64,000 nucleotides of DNA, taken from assembly GCF_039832105.1 (NCBI RefSeq), contig NZ_JBDOHS010000013.1:1-64000 (forward strand). Reading direction: 5' to 3'. A program made the translations under genes and the position numbers. Each line of letters begins with the position of its first letter. Positions within the stretch are counted from its first letter, which is position 1. Below are positions 25,499 to 33,435 of the stretch, one piece after another. Under the pieces are notes generated by a model, which was given only the letters and a program-made list of their open reading frames with translations, ran no database searches and was not told where the DNA came from. The DNA comes from Dorea_A sp016295505 (GTDB lineage: Bacteria > Bacillota > Clostridia > Lachnospirales > Lachnospiraceae).

Positions 25499-26703
25499 GT
25501 TTCCTCCTGTAACAAGTGCCCTATTAGTCTATAACCGTCAGACCAGTTTCTTCCGGTTGTGGCTGCTGTTTTCTCGTTGTAAGCGTTCTTTCCTTCTTTA
25601 CTTTCGGTACTGTCATATAACAGATACGGAACAGGTTCTCCGGTATGTGTTCGCACCTCAATCGGAGTCGGATGATCCGGCAGTACCAGAACGCGGTAAT
25701 CCTCACCGGCGTCTTTCAGACCATCAACCAATACCCGGAGCACTTCTGCATCAACCTTTTCGATTGCTGTAATCTTATCAGTAATGCTTCCCTGATGCCC
25801 CATCTCGTCCGGAGCCTCCACATGAATATAGGCAAAATCATATCCATCCCGGGTAAGTGCCTGCACTGCAGCAGTTGCTTTTCCCCTGTAATTCGTATGA
25901 AGTCCTCCATTTGCACCTTCTACAATGATACGGTCCATTCCGGCACCGACTGCAATACCCTTTAACAGATCTACCGCAGAGATCATCACACCTTTTTTGC
26001 CGGTACGTTCCTCAAAAGAAGTCAGTGACGGCTTTTTCCCTGCTCCCCAGAACCATGCAGAATTTGCCGGATGAAGGCCCTTCTTTCGGCGTTCTTCATT
26101 CAGCGGATGATGATTCAGAATCTCATAACTCTTCTTCATCATCTCCCTGAGCACTGCATCTTCCGGCAGATAATCACCGATTACTTTTGTAAGTATATCA
26201 TGCGGGGGCGTCAGTTCCACTACTTTTCCGTTTTTCCAGATCAGAAGATGGCGGTAGCTGGTTCCCACATAGAATTCATACCCTTCCTTTTTCAGTCCTT
26301 CTTTCAGCGCTTCCATAAGCACGGCTGCATCTTCTGTACTGATCTCGTCCGAACTGTGATCAATCATCGTCCGATCCTCATATGCGCCTTCTTCTTCAGA
26401 TAATGTTACAATATTACACCGGAAAGATACATCCGTCTCTTCCATATCCACGCCTATACTAAGCGCTTCCAGAGGTGAACGTCCTGTATAATATATCTTC
26501 GGATCATATCCCATAACCGCCAGATTCGCAGTATCGCTTCCCGGAGCCATTCCTTCCGGAACCATCGATGCCATACCAAGTTCCGCTTTGGCTGCCAGCC
26601 CGTCCATCACCGGGGTAACGGCTGCTTCCAGTGTTGTCTTTCCTTCCAGTTCTTCCAATGGTCTTCCGGCCATTCCATCTCCAAGCACTACAATGTACTT
26701 CAT
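25492..26703 (-). CDS. Cofactor-independent phosphoglycerate mutase-like protein (ApgM family), possible homoserine kinase
   Basis: A 403-residue protein of the ApgM (archaeal-type) cofactor-independent phosphoglycerate mutase family within the alkaline phosphatase superfamily. It opens MKYIVVLGDGMAGRP and has the metal-binding serine region PGSDTANLAVMGYDP, plus the late metal site HVEAPDEMGHQG. The start at 26703 follows GGGAGTGAGGAC; the upstream ATG at 26760 is not needed. It sits between hom and lysC with no thrB in the cluster. By position it may phosphorylate homoserine rather than serve glycolysis; this is an inference from context, since sequence alone gives only the fold. Confidence 0.85.
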   Translation of the reverse strand: MKYIVVLGDGMAGRPLEELEGKTTLEAAVTPVMDGLAAKAELGMASMVPEGMAPGSDTANLAVMGYDPKIYYTGRSPLEALSIGVDMEETDVSFRCNIVTLSEEEGAYEDRTMIDHSSDEISTEDAAVLMEALKEGLKKEGYEFYVGTSYRHLLIWKNGKVVELTPPHDILTKVIGDYLPEDAVLREMMKKSYEILNHHPLNEERRKKGLHPANSAWFWGAGKKPSLTSFEERTGKKGVMISAVDLLKGIAVGAGMDRIIVEGANGGLHTNYRGKATAAVQALTRDGYDFAYIHVEAPDEMGHQGSITDKITAIEKVDAEVLRVLVDGLKDAGEDYRVLVLPDHPTPIEVRTHTGEPVPYLLYDSTESKEGKNAYNEKTAATTGRNWSDGYRLIGHLLQEETC

Positions 26704-26768
26704 GTCCTCACTCCCATTCCTTTTCTGCCTGATCATCAAAGTCCAGATATCCGGAGACATCTCGACTG

Positions 26769-27998
26769 CTATTTCTGATCTTCCACTCGTATCATATGTA
26801 ATATCTGGTCTTTATACAACTTTGATCTGGTCTCATAATCTCCTTCCATCATCACCGGCGTTATGAATCCGAATTCTCCCTTCAGCTCAGGAACTTCAAC
26901 AATCTCAACCTCTCCAAAAGACTCTTTCAGTGCCGGAAGCATCTCGCCTGCATCTCCCTTGATACGAATAAAGAATCTTCTCTTTGCATCTGCTTTATCT
27001 TCCAGATGAAGCTTTTCTTCTTTCCACATCGTCATGATGTTGCGGTTCAGATGCTTGGCCGCATCTACTACATCAGCAACAACCGCACTGGCAGTCGGAA
27101 GCTTACCTGCTCCGCTTCCATAGAACATTGCATCTCCCAGCACATTTCCATGTACAAAGATTGCATTGAATACATCATTTACATTATATAATGGATGTTC
27201 CGGATAGAGCATACACGGAGCAACGATGGCATGCAGTCTGTTTCCTGCATAACGTTTGCTGGAAGCCAGAAGCTTGATCGTTGTTCCCATTGCTTTCGCA
27301 TATTTCATGTCTTCTACTGTGATCTCCGTGATTCCCTCACAGTATATGTCTTCAAAATCCACCTGCTGTCCCGAGATCAGCGAAGACAGGATCGCAATTT
27401 TTCTGCAGGCATCATAGCCTTCCACATCCGCTTCCGGATTGCGTTCGGCATAGCCATTTGCCTGTGCTTCCTTAAGAACAGTATCGTAATCTGCACCTTC
27501 ATAGAACATCTTTGTCAGCATATAATTGGTCGTTCCATTCAGGATACCTGTGATTTCTTCAATCTCATCTGCTGTCAGTGAAGAGTTGAGCGGACGAATG
27601 ATCGGAATTCCACCTCCGACACTTGCCTCAAACAGGAAATTGATGTTGTGCTCTGCAGCAATTGAAAGAAGCTCCGCACCATGTGCTGCCACAAGTGCCT
27701 TATTGGAGGTTGCAACACTCTTTCCGGCCTGCAGACATTTCTTTACAAACGTATAAGCCGGCTCAATTCCTCCCATGACTTCTACCACGATCTGAATATC
27801 ATCATCCCCAAGGATCGTATCAAAATCATGTATAATTTTTTCCTGCACCGGATCTCCCGGAAAATCCTTAAGATCAAGCACATACTTTACATTCAGTTCA
27901 TCCCCGATCCGCTGGTTGATCCGGGCTCCGTTGGTATTGATTACCTCGACCACTCCGGAACCTACGGTTCCATAACCCATAACTGCTATATTTATCAT
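26769..27998 (-). CDS. hom: Homoserine dehydrogenase
   Basis: A 409-residue enzyme that reduces aspartate semialdehyde to homoserine. The NAD(P)-binding loop is GYGTVGSGVV at the N-terminus; the catalytic domain contains NGTTNYMLTKM and the conserved KAMGTTIKLLA. A C-terminal ACT-like regulatory domain is seen (FFIRIKGDAGEML). It is the first gene of the hom-apgM-lysC cluster, preceded by GGGAGGAC. It would feed threonine and methionine synthesis. Confidence 0.96.
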   Translation of the reverse strand: MINIAVMGYGTVGSGVVEVINTNGARINQRIGDELNVKYVLDLKDFPGDPVQEKIIHDFDTILGDDDIQIVVEVMGGIEPAYTFVKKCLQAGKSVATSNKALVAAHGAELLSIAAEHNINFLFEASVGGGIPIIRPLNSSLTADEIEEITGILNGTTNYMLTKMFYEGADYDTVLKEAQANGYAERNPEADVEGYDACRKIAILSSLISGQQVDFEDIYCEGITEITVEDMKYAKAMGTTIKLLASSKRYAGNRLHAIVAPCMLYPEHPLYNVNDVFNAIFVHGNVLGDAMFYGSGAGKLPTASAVVADVVDAAKHLNRNIMTMWKEEKLHLEDKADAKRRFFIRIKGDAGEMLPALKESFGEVEIVEVPELKGEFGFITPVMMEGDYETRSKLYKDQILHMIRVEDQK

Positions 27999-28010
27999 AA
28001 AGTCCTCCCT

Positions 28011-29118
28011 CTATTTCTGCGCTGTTTTTTTCAGATAGGCATTGATGAATGAATCAATATTTCCATCCAGAACAGCGGTTACATTACTGTTTTCCTCATT
28101 GGTTCTGTGATCCTTGACCATTGTATATGGCTGCATCACATAGGATCGGATCTGATTACCGAATCCAATTTCTTTCACTTCACCACGGATGTCAGATACT
28201 TTATCTGCCTGTTCCTGTTCTTTGATAAGCTTAAGCTTGGCCTTGAGCATCTGCATGGCTTTTTCTTTATTATGATGCTGAGATCTTTCATTCTGGCACT
28301 GTACTACGATTCCGGTAGGAAGGTGCGTAATTCGAATTGCGGAAGAAGTCTTATTGACATGCTGTCCTCCCGCACCACTTGCACGATACGTATCAATCTT
28401 AAGATCCTCATCTGCAATCTCAATATCAATATCATCTTCAATATCCGGGATCACATCCAGAGACGCGAATGAAGTCTGACGTTTTCCCGCTGAATTGAAC
28501 GGTGAAATACGCACCAGCCTGTGGACTCCCTTTTCGGATTTCAGGTATCCATAGGCATTTTCTCCATTCACTTCAAATGTGATTGCCTTGATTCCTGTAA
28601 TATCTCCATCCAGATAATCCAGGACCTGAAGAGAAAATCCTTTTCTTTCCGCCCAGCGACTGTACATTCGATATAACATGTTCGCCCAGTCACAGGACTC
28701 CGTTCCTCCCGCTCCTGCATGAATCGTCACGATTGCATTGCAGGCATCATATTCACCCGACAATAATGTCTGAATTCTCAGTCCCTCAAACAGGGATTCA
28801 AATTCCCGGATCTCTCCTCCGATTTCCTTGAACATAGAAGAATCTTCTTCCTCATATCCCATATCAATCAGAAGACAGATATCATCATATGATGTATATA
28901 GCTGATGAATGGTTTTTACCAGTTCCTGAAGATTCTTCAGTTCTTTCATCAGCTTCTGTGATTCCTCCGGATTATCCCAGAAACCTGGGTCTTCTACTTT
29001 ACGTTCCAGCTCCTCGATTCTTCTCTCCTTGCCGGTTACGTCAAAGTGAATCCCTCATCTCGGCAAGAGGTTCTTCATAAGCATTCATTATACTTTTAAA
29101 TTGATCTAATTCAACCAC
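28011..29118 (-). CDS. prfB: Peptide chain release factor 2, with programmed +1 frameshift
   Basis: RF2 reads stop codons UGA and UAA. The gene starts at a GTG at 29118, with GAGGTGA before it, and the first 25 codons end in CTT TGA. A +1 shift over the T at 29043 restores the frame into GAC GTA ACC and the long body ending at 28011, 368 residues in all. The termination signature motif is SPF (ISPFNSAGKRQTSF) and the catalytic GGQ is in SGAGGQHVNKTS. The gene follows secA by 44 bases. The frameshift is the known RF2 self-regulation, not a mutation. Confidence 0.95.
29036..29056 (-). promoter_or_regulatory. Programmed +1 frameshift site of prfB
   Basis: On the minus strand the sequence has a GAGGG run, then CTTTGAC with TGA at 29043-29041. 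The purine-rich run upstream of CTTTGA is the Shine-Dalgarno-like stimulator used for RF2 frameshifting in bacteria. Termination at the UGA is inefficient when RF2 is scarce, so ribosomes slip forward one base and make more RF2. Confidence 0.9.
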
Positions 29119-29162
29119 TTTCTTCACCTCTTTCTATTTAATGATCAAGCCTGCTGGTGACA

Positions 29163-31727
29163 TTATTTTCGTCCGCAGCACTGCTTATATTTCTTTCCGC
29201 TTCCGCATGGGCACGGATCGTTTGGATATACTTTCTTTTCCGCACGTTTTTTCGGTGCACGGATCGCAGATTCATCTTTATTGGTACCTGTAACCTTCGC
29301 CACCTGTTCTCTCTCTACCTTCTGTTCCAGTTTTACATGGAAAATAGTACGTACGGTATCCTCTGTAATACTTCTGGTCATCTCATCGAACATTTCATAT
29401 CCGATCATCTTATACTCTACCTTTGGATCTCTCTGTCCGTAAGCCTGCAGACCGATTCCCTGACGAAGCTGATCCATATCATCAATATGTGCCATCCACT
29501 TCGCATCAATCACTTTCAGAAGAACCACACGTTCAATCTCACGTATCTGCTCTGTCTCCGGGAATTCGGATTCTTTCATCTCATAAGCCTTTGCTGCACG
29601 TTCCTTCAGCATATGTTTCAGTTTTTTCTGATTCATATCCCTGACATCATCTTCTGTAACAGGCGCCATCGGGATTGTATTATGGATGGTCATATTCAGT
29701 TCTGTCAGGTTCCACTCGTCATAGTCCTGATCGGCACTGGTGACCATATCTACCACATTCTCCACATAATCATTCATCATATGGAAGATAGAATCACGCA
29801 TATTATCTCCGTCAAGAACATGGCGTCGCTCTTCATATATAATCTCTCTCTGTTCATTCATTACCTGATCATATTCCAACAGGTTCTTTCGAATTCCAAA
29901 GTTATTGCTCTCAATCTTTTCCTGTGCTTTTTCAATTGCACTGGAAAGCATCTTATGTTCGATCTGTTCTCCTTCTTCCACGCCCAGCGCACTGAACACA
30001 TTCATCAGTTTCTCGGATCCAAAGAGACGCATCAGATCATCTTCCAGAGAGATATAGAATCTGGATTCTCCCGGATCTCCCTGTCGTCCGGAACGACCAC
30101 GCAGCTGATTGTCAATTCGTCTGGATTCATGACGCTCAGTACCGATGATCTTCAGACCGCCTGCTGCTCTTGCCTCATCATCCAGCTTAATATCCGTACC
30201 ACGTCCGGCCATATTGGTGGCGATGGTTACTGCATCATGTACACCTGCCTGTGCAACGATTTCGGCTTCCATCTCATGGAATTTGGCGTTCAACACATTA
30301 TGTTTGATTCCGCGGCGTTTCAGCATGCCACTCAGAAGCTCGGAATTTTCAATCGTAATCGTACCAACCAGTACCGGCTGATGTCTCTCATGAGCTTCTT
30401 CAATTGCGTCACAGACAGCACGGAACTTTTCTTTCTGTGTTTTATATACCGCATCCTCAAGATCCTTACGGATAACCGGAACATTGGTCGGGATCTCAAT
30501 AACGTCCATTCCATAGATCTCACGGAATTCTTTTTCTTCCGTCAATGCAGTACCTGTCATACCTGCTTTCTTTGTGAACTTATTAAACAGGTTCTGGAAT
30601 GTAATGGTTGCCAGCGTTTTACTTTCCCGTTTTACCTTTACATGCTCCTTTGCTTCAATTGCCTGATGAAGTCCATCTGAATAACGACGTCCAGGCATAA
30701 TACGACCTGTAAATTCATCAACAATCAGAACTTCATCATCTTTTACGACATAATCCTTATCGCGGAACATCAGATTATGTGCCCGGAGCGCCAGGATGAT
30801 ATTATGCTGAATTTCCAGATTTTCCGGATCTGCAAGGTTGTCAATATGGAAGAACTTCTCAACCTTTTTCACACCATCCTCTGTCAGATTGATATTCTTT
30901 TCTTTCTCATTTACAATAAAATCCCCGGTCTCTTCAATCTCTTCACCCATGATTGCATTGATCTTGGAGAACTCTCCACTGGCTTCTCCCCGTTCCAGCT
31001 GCCGTGCCAGAATATCACACGCATCATAGAGCTTTGTTGACTTTCCACTCTGTCCGGATATGATCAGCGGAGTTCTTGCTTCGTCAATCAATACAGAGTC
31101 AACCTCATCGATCAGGGCATAATTCAGCCCTCTCTGAACCAGCTGTTCCTTATATATAACCATATTGTCTCTCAGATAATCGAATCCCAGCTCATTGTTT
31201 GTAACATAAGTAATGTCACAATTGTATGCCGCACGCCGTTCATCATTATCCATACCGTTCAATACAACTCCGACCGTCAGTCCCAGAAATTCGTGAACCT
31301 GTCCCATCCACTCAGCATCTCGCTTTGCCAGATAATCATTGACCGTTACAACGTGAACTCCTTTTCCGGACAATGCATTCAGATATGCCGGAAGTGTTGC
31401 AACCAGTGTCTTTCCCTCACCGGTCTTCATCTCAGCGATACGTCCCTGATGAAGAATAATTCCACCAATCAGCTGTACACGATAATGCTTCATTCCAAGT
31501 GTACGATATGCTGCTTCCCGAACGGCCGCATATGCTTCCGGGAGAATATCATCCAGAGTCTCACCATTTGCAAGACGCTCTTTGAATTCTTTCGTTTTAT
31601 TTCTGAGCTCTTCATCCGAAAGACTCTGCATCTCAGAATCAAGCGCTTCAATTGCATCTGCGATCGGATAGATTCTTTTCAATTCATTTTCACTGTGCGT
31701 TCCAAATAATTTCTGTATTAAACCCAT
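29163..31727 (-). CDS. secA: Preprotein translocase ATPase SecA
   Basis: An 854-residue motor protein that drives secretion through SecYEG. The helicase motifs include Walker A MKTGEGKTLVATLPAYL (about residue 100) and the DEAD-like DEVDS, with a preprotein cross-linking domain between. The C-terminus ends in the SEC-C zinc motif CPCGSGKKYKQCC. The start at 31727 (MGLIQKLFG) follows AAGGAG; the frame from 31763 has a longer N-terminus not seen in SecA. It is followed directly by prfB. Confidence 0.97.
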   Translation of the reverse strand: MGLIQKLFGTHSENELKRIYPIADAIEALDSEMQSLSDEELRNKTKEFKERLANGETLDDILPEAYAAVREAAYRTLGMKHYRVQLIGGIILHQGRIAEMKTGEGKTLVATLPAYLNALSGKGVHVVTVNDYLAKRDAEWMGQVHEFLGLTVGVVLNGMDNDERRAAYNCDITYVTNNELGFDYLRDNMVIYKEQLVQRGLNYALIDEVDSVLIDEARTPLIISGQSGKSTKLYDACDILARQLERGEASGEFSKINAIMGEEIEETGDFIVNEKEKNINLTEDGVKKVEKFFHIDNLADPENLEIQHNIILALRAHNLMFRDKDYVVKDDEVLIVDEFTGRIMPGRRYSDGLHQAIEAKEHVKVKRESKTLATITFQNLFNKFTKKAGMTGTALTEEKEFREIYGMDVIEIPTNVPVIRKDLEDAVYKTQKEKFRAVCDAIEEAHERHQPVLVGTITIENSELLSGMLKRRGIKHNVLNAKFHEMEAEIVAQAGVHDAVTIATNMAGRGTDIKLDDEARAAGGLKIIGTERHESRRIDNQLRGRSGRQGDPGESRFYISLEDDLMRLFGSEKLMNVFSALGVEEGEQIEHKMLSSAIEKAQEKIESNNFGIRKNLLEYDQVMNEQREIIYEERRHVLDGDNMRDSIFHMMNDYVENVVDMVTSADQDYDEWNLTELNMTIHNTIPMAPVTEDDVRDMNQKKLKHMLKERAAKAYEMKESEFPETEQIREIERVVLLKVIDAKWMAHIDDMDQLRQGIGLQAYGQRDPKVEYKMIGYEMFDEMTRSITEDTVRTIFHVKLEQKVEREQVAKVTGTNKDESAIRAPKKRAEKKVYPNDPCPCGSGKKYKQCCGRK

Positions 31728-31853
31728 ATTGACTGTATGCTCCTTACTACTAATTATAGTCACAATACGACCACTCTAATCCCCATTCTAGCACTATCTA
31801 TAATTCAATTCAACCCGTTTATAAAGTGTTCACAAACTGTTTACCTCGCTGTT

Positions 31854-32037
31854 ACAGTTCACTCCGTACCAGAAAGATAGCATCTGCCTTCTGCATGCAG
31901 GAAAGGGCAGATGCTATCTTTCTGGTACGAGGGAACTCGTAACCGCCACCTGCATAAGCATTCTTAGCACGCAGTGCGAAACTGAAGTGCGTAAGCACGA
32001 CGAATGCGCATGTCAGGTGGCGGTACGGTGTGAATTA
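31854..32037. repeat. 180-bp nested inverted-repeat element between secA and hisA
   Basis: The gap holds two large hairpins inside imperfect outer repeats. Hairpin 1 has perfect 24-base arms at 31865-31888 and 31906-31929 around a 17-base loop. Hairpin 2 pairs ACCGCCACCTG (31942-31952) with its inverse (32014-32024), with inner pairs GCATTC/GAATGC and two small hairpins (GCAC/GTGC) in the middle. The outer arms AGTTCACTCCGTACC (31856) and its near inverse at 32021-32035 enclose both. ACAGTTCACTCC also recurs in direct orientation at 31854 and 32043. It looks like a repeat element or MITE. It encodes no protein. Confidence 0.7.
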
Positions 32038-32053
32038 CTAAAACAGTTCACTC

Positions 32054-32824
32054 CTACCTGTACTGTCTTACCTCCTGATAAGGAATCGTTCCTCCAAACA
32101 GATCCAGTGCACTTCCTATGGTAAAATCCAGCTTTCCATGTGAAATCTCCCGAAAATGCCGCAGATCCTCCAGACTTCCGATCCCCCCGGCATAAGTGAC
32201 AGGTATCTGCTGCTGTTCGCTCAGGATTTCGATCAGTTCATCCTCCACTCCGGAAGCTTTTCCCTCCACATCTACTCCATGCACCAGAAATTCATCGCAG
32301 TATGCAGAAATCCTGCGAAGTATCTCTGCATCCAGTTTCACCTGAGTAAAGGTCTGCCACCGATTTGTCACAATATAATATTCTCCGTCCCTTTTCCGGC
32401 AGCTTACATCGATCACTACACGTTCTTTTCCTACCTCTTTGCAAAGTCCCTCCATTCGATCCCATTGGATCTCTCCATCCTGAAACACATATGAAGTCAC
32501 GATCACATGACTTGCCCCTGCCTCGATATACTCTGCGGCATTTTCGGCTGTAATGCCTCCGCCGACCTGAAGTCCGCCCGGATATGCCATCAGCGCCTTT
32601 ACCGCCTGCATCTTTGTCTGTTCATAATACCCGGAAGATGGAGGATTCAAAAGAATCACATGTCCTCCCTTCAATCCGTCCTTCTGATACAGATGTGCAA
32701 AATAATCTGCATTCTGAACGGATGAAAAATTCTCCACTGCCTGATCATTTTCATCCGTAAGACTTCCCCCCACAATCTGCTTAACTTTTCCATTATGAAT
32801 ATCAATACATGGTCTGAATCTCAT
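32054..32824 (-). CDS. hisA: HisA (ProFAR isomerase), eukaryotic type
   Basis: A 256-residue phosphoribosylformimino-5-aminoimidazole carboxamide ribotide isomerase, the fourth step of histidine synthesis, with a TIM-barrel fold. It starts MRFRPCIDIHNGKVKQIVGG and carries the second catalytic region with HGVDVEGKASG and the phosphate-binding loops GGGI and AGGIGS. The layout (long inserts and NPPSSGYYEQT) is that of the fungal/plant-type HisA, also seen in some Clostridia. AAGGAG precedes the start at 32824; the frame from 32866 is longer than needed. No other his gene is nearby. It ends three bases after a repeat element. Confidence 0.9.
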   Translation of the reverse strand: MRFRPCIDIHNGKVKQIVGGSLTDENDQAVENFSSVQNADYFAHLYQKDGLKGGHVILLNPPSSGYYEQTKMQAVKALMAYPGGLQVGGGITAENAAEYIEAGASHVIVTSYVFQDGEIQWDRMEGLCKEVGKERVVIDVSCRKRDGEYYIVTNRWQTFTQVKLDAEILRRISAYCDEFLVHGVDVEGKASGVEDELIEILSEQQQIPVTYAGGIGSLEDLRHFREISHGKLDFTIGSALDLFGGTIPYQEVRQYR

Positions 32825-32899
32825 TATATGTACTCCTTGTATAGTATCTGCTGTTCTTTTCGGCATATTTTACCACACTAAAGCATTTAAGTCCAGTAA

Positions 32900-32950
32900 A
32901 AGAACTGCGGGGAATGCCTCCAATTCTTTTCGGCATTCCCCGCAGTTCTT
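32900..32950 (-). terminator. Strong terminator after the Asn-rich lipoprotein gene
   Basis: Two 19-base arms (beginning AAGAACTGCGGGGAATGCC) pair perfectly around a 13-base loop. On the minus strand the second arm ends in TTCTTTTAC. It lies about 25 bases beyond the stop of the lipoprotein gene at 32974 and about 75 bases upstream of hisA. Confidence 0.8.
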
Positions 32951-32973
32951 AGTTTCTGATCCAAAGGATCTTA

Positions 32974-33312
32974 TTATTTCTGATTTTTTTCCATCGTATT
33001 GTTTGTATTGTCTGTACCGGTAGTGTTGTTCTTATCATTCAGTCCGGTATTGTTATTGTCTGTAGTATCATTCACAGTATTATTCGTATTATTATTGTTA
33101 TCCAGACCATTTTCTATATTATCAATACCGTCTTGCACGTCATTTCCTATATCTTCAACAACACCGCCATTGTTATTGTTATCTGTGGTTCCTTCCGTCG
33201 CAGCATTGTCATTGGCCGCGTTATCATCATTTGTATTATTGCCGCAGGCTGTAAGCCCCATCATCACTCCTGTACACATCAGAATTAATCCCCATTTTTT
33301 CAACTGTTTCAT
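32974..33312 (-). CDS. Small Asn/Asp-rich lipoprotein
   Basis: A 112-residue predicted lipoprotein. The start at 33312 (MKQLKKWG) follows GGGAGAT, better placed than 33330. The lipobox is MGLTACGNN. After it the protein is almost entirely asparagine, aspartate, threonine and glycine, with two repeats around DIGNDVQDGIDNIENG and the poly-Asn stretches between. It is probably disordered and exposed outside the membrane. No domain is recognised and its function is unknown. Confidence 0.75.
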   Translation of the reverse strand: MKQLKKWGLILMCTGVMMGLTACGNNTNDDNAANDNAATEGTTDNNNNGGVVEDIGNDVQDGIDNIENGLDNNNNTNNTVNDTTDNNNTGLNDKNNTTGTDNTNNTMEKNQK

Positions 33313-33435
33313 TTTTGATCTCCCTTTCATGTATATTCATCTATAATCAAGTATTACTTGTTGCTTGTAATATTTGCAGATTATGTCCGACATATACCAT
33401 GGAAATCATGGGATTTTTTACTAATTATACATTTT

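Noticed and set aside
28011..29118. prfB as a mutated gene
   Set aside because: The in-frame TGA is the conserved RF2 frameshift site, not a lesion.
29157..30680. A 507-residue open frame on the plus strand
   Set aside because: It lies wholly opposite secA; its low-complexity, Cys/His/Phe-rich translation is what antisense reading of a well-conserved gene gives, and there is no ribosome site.
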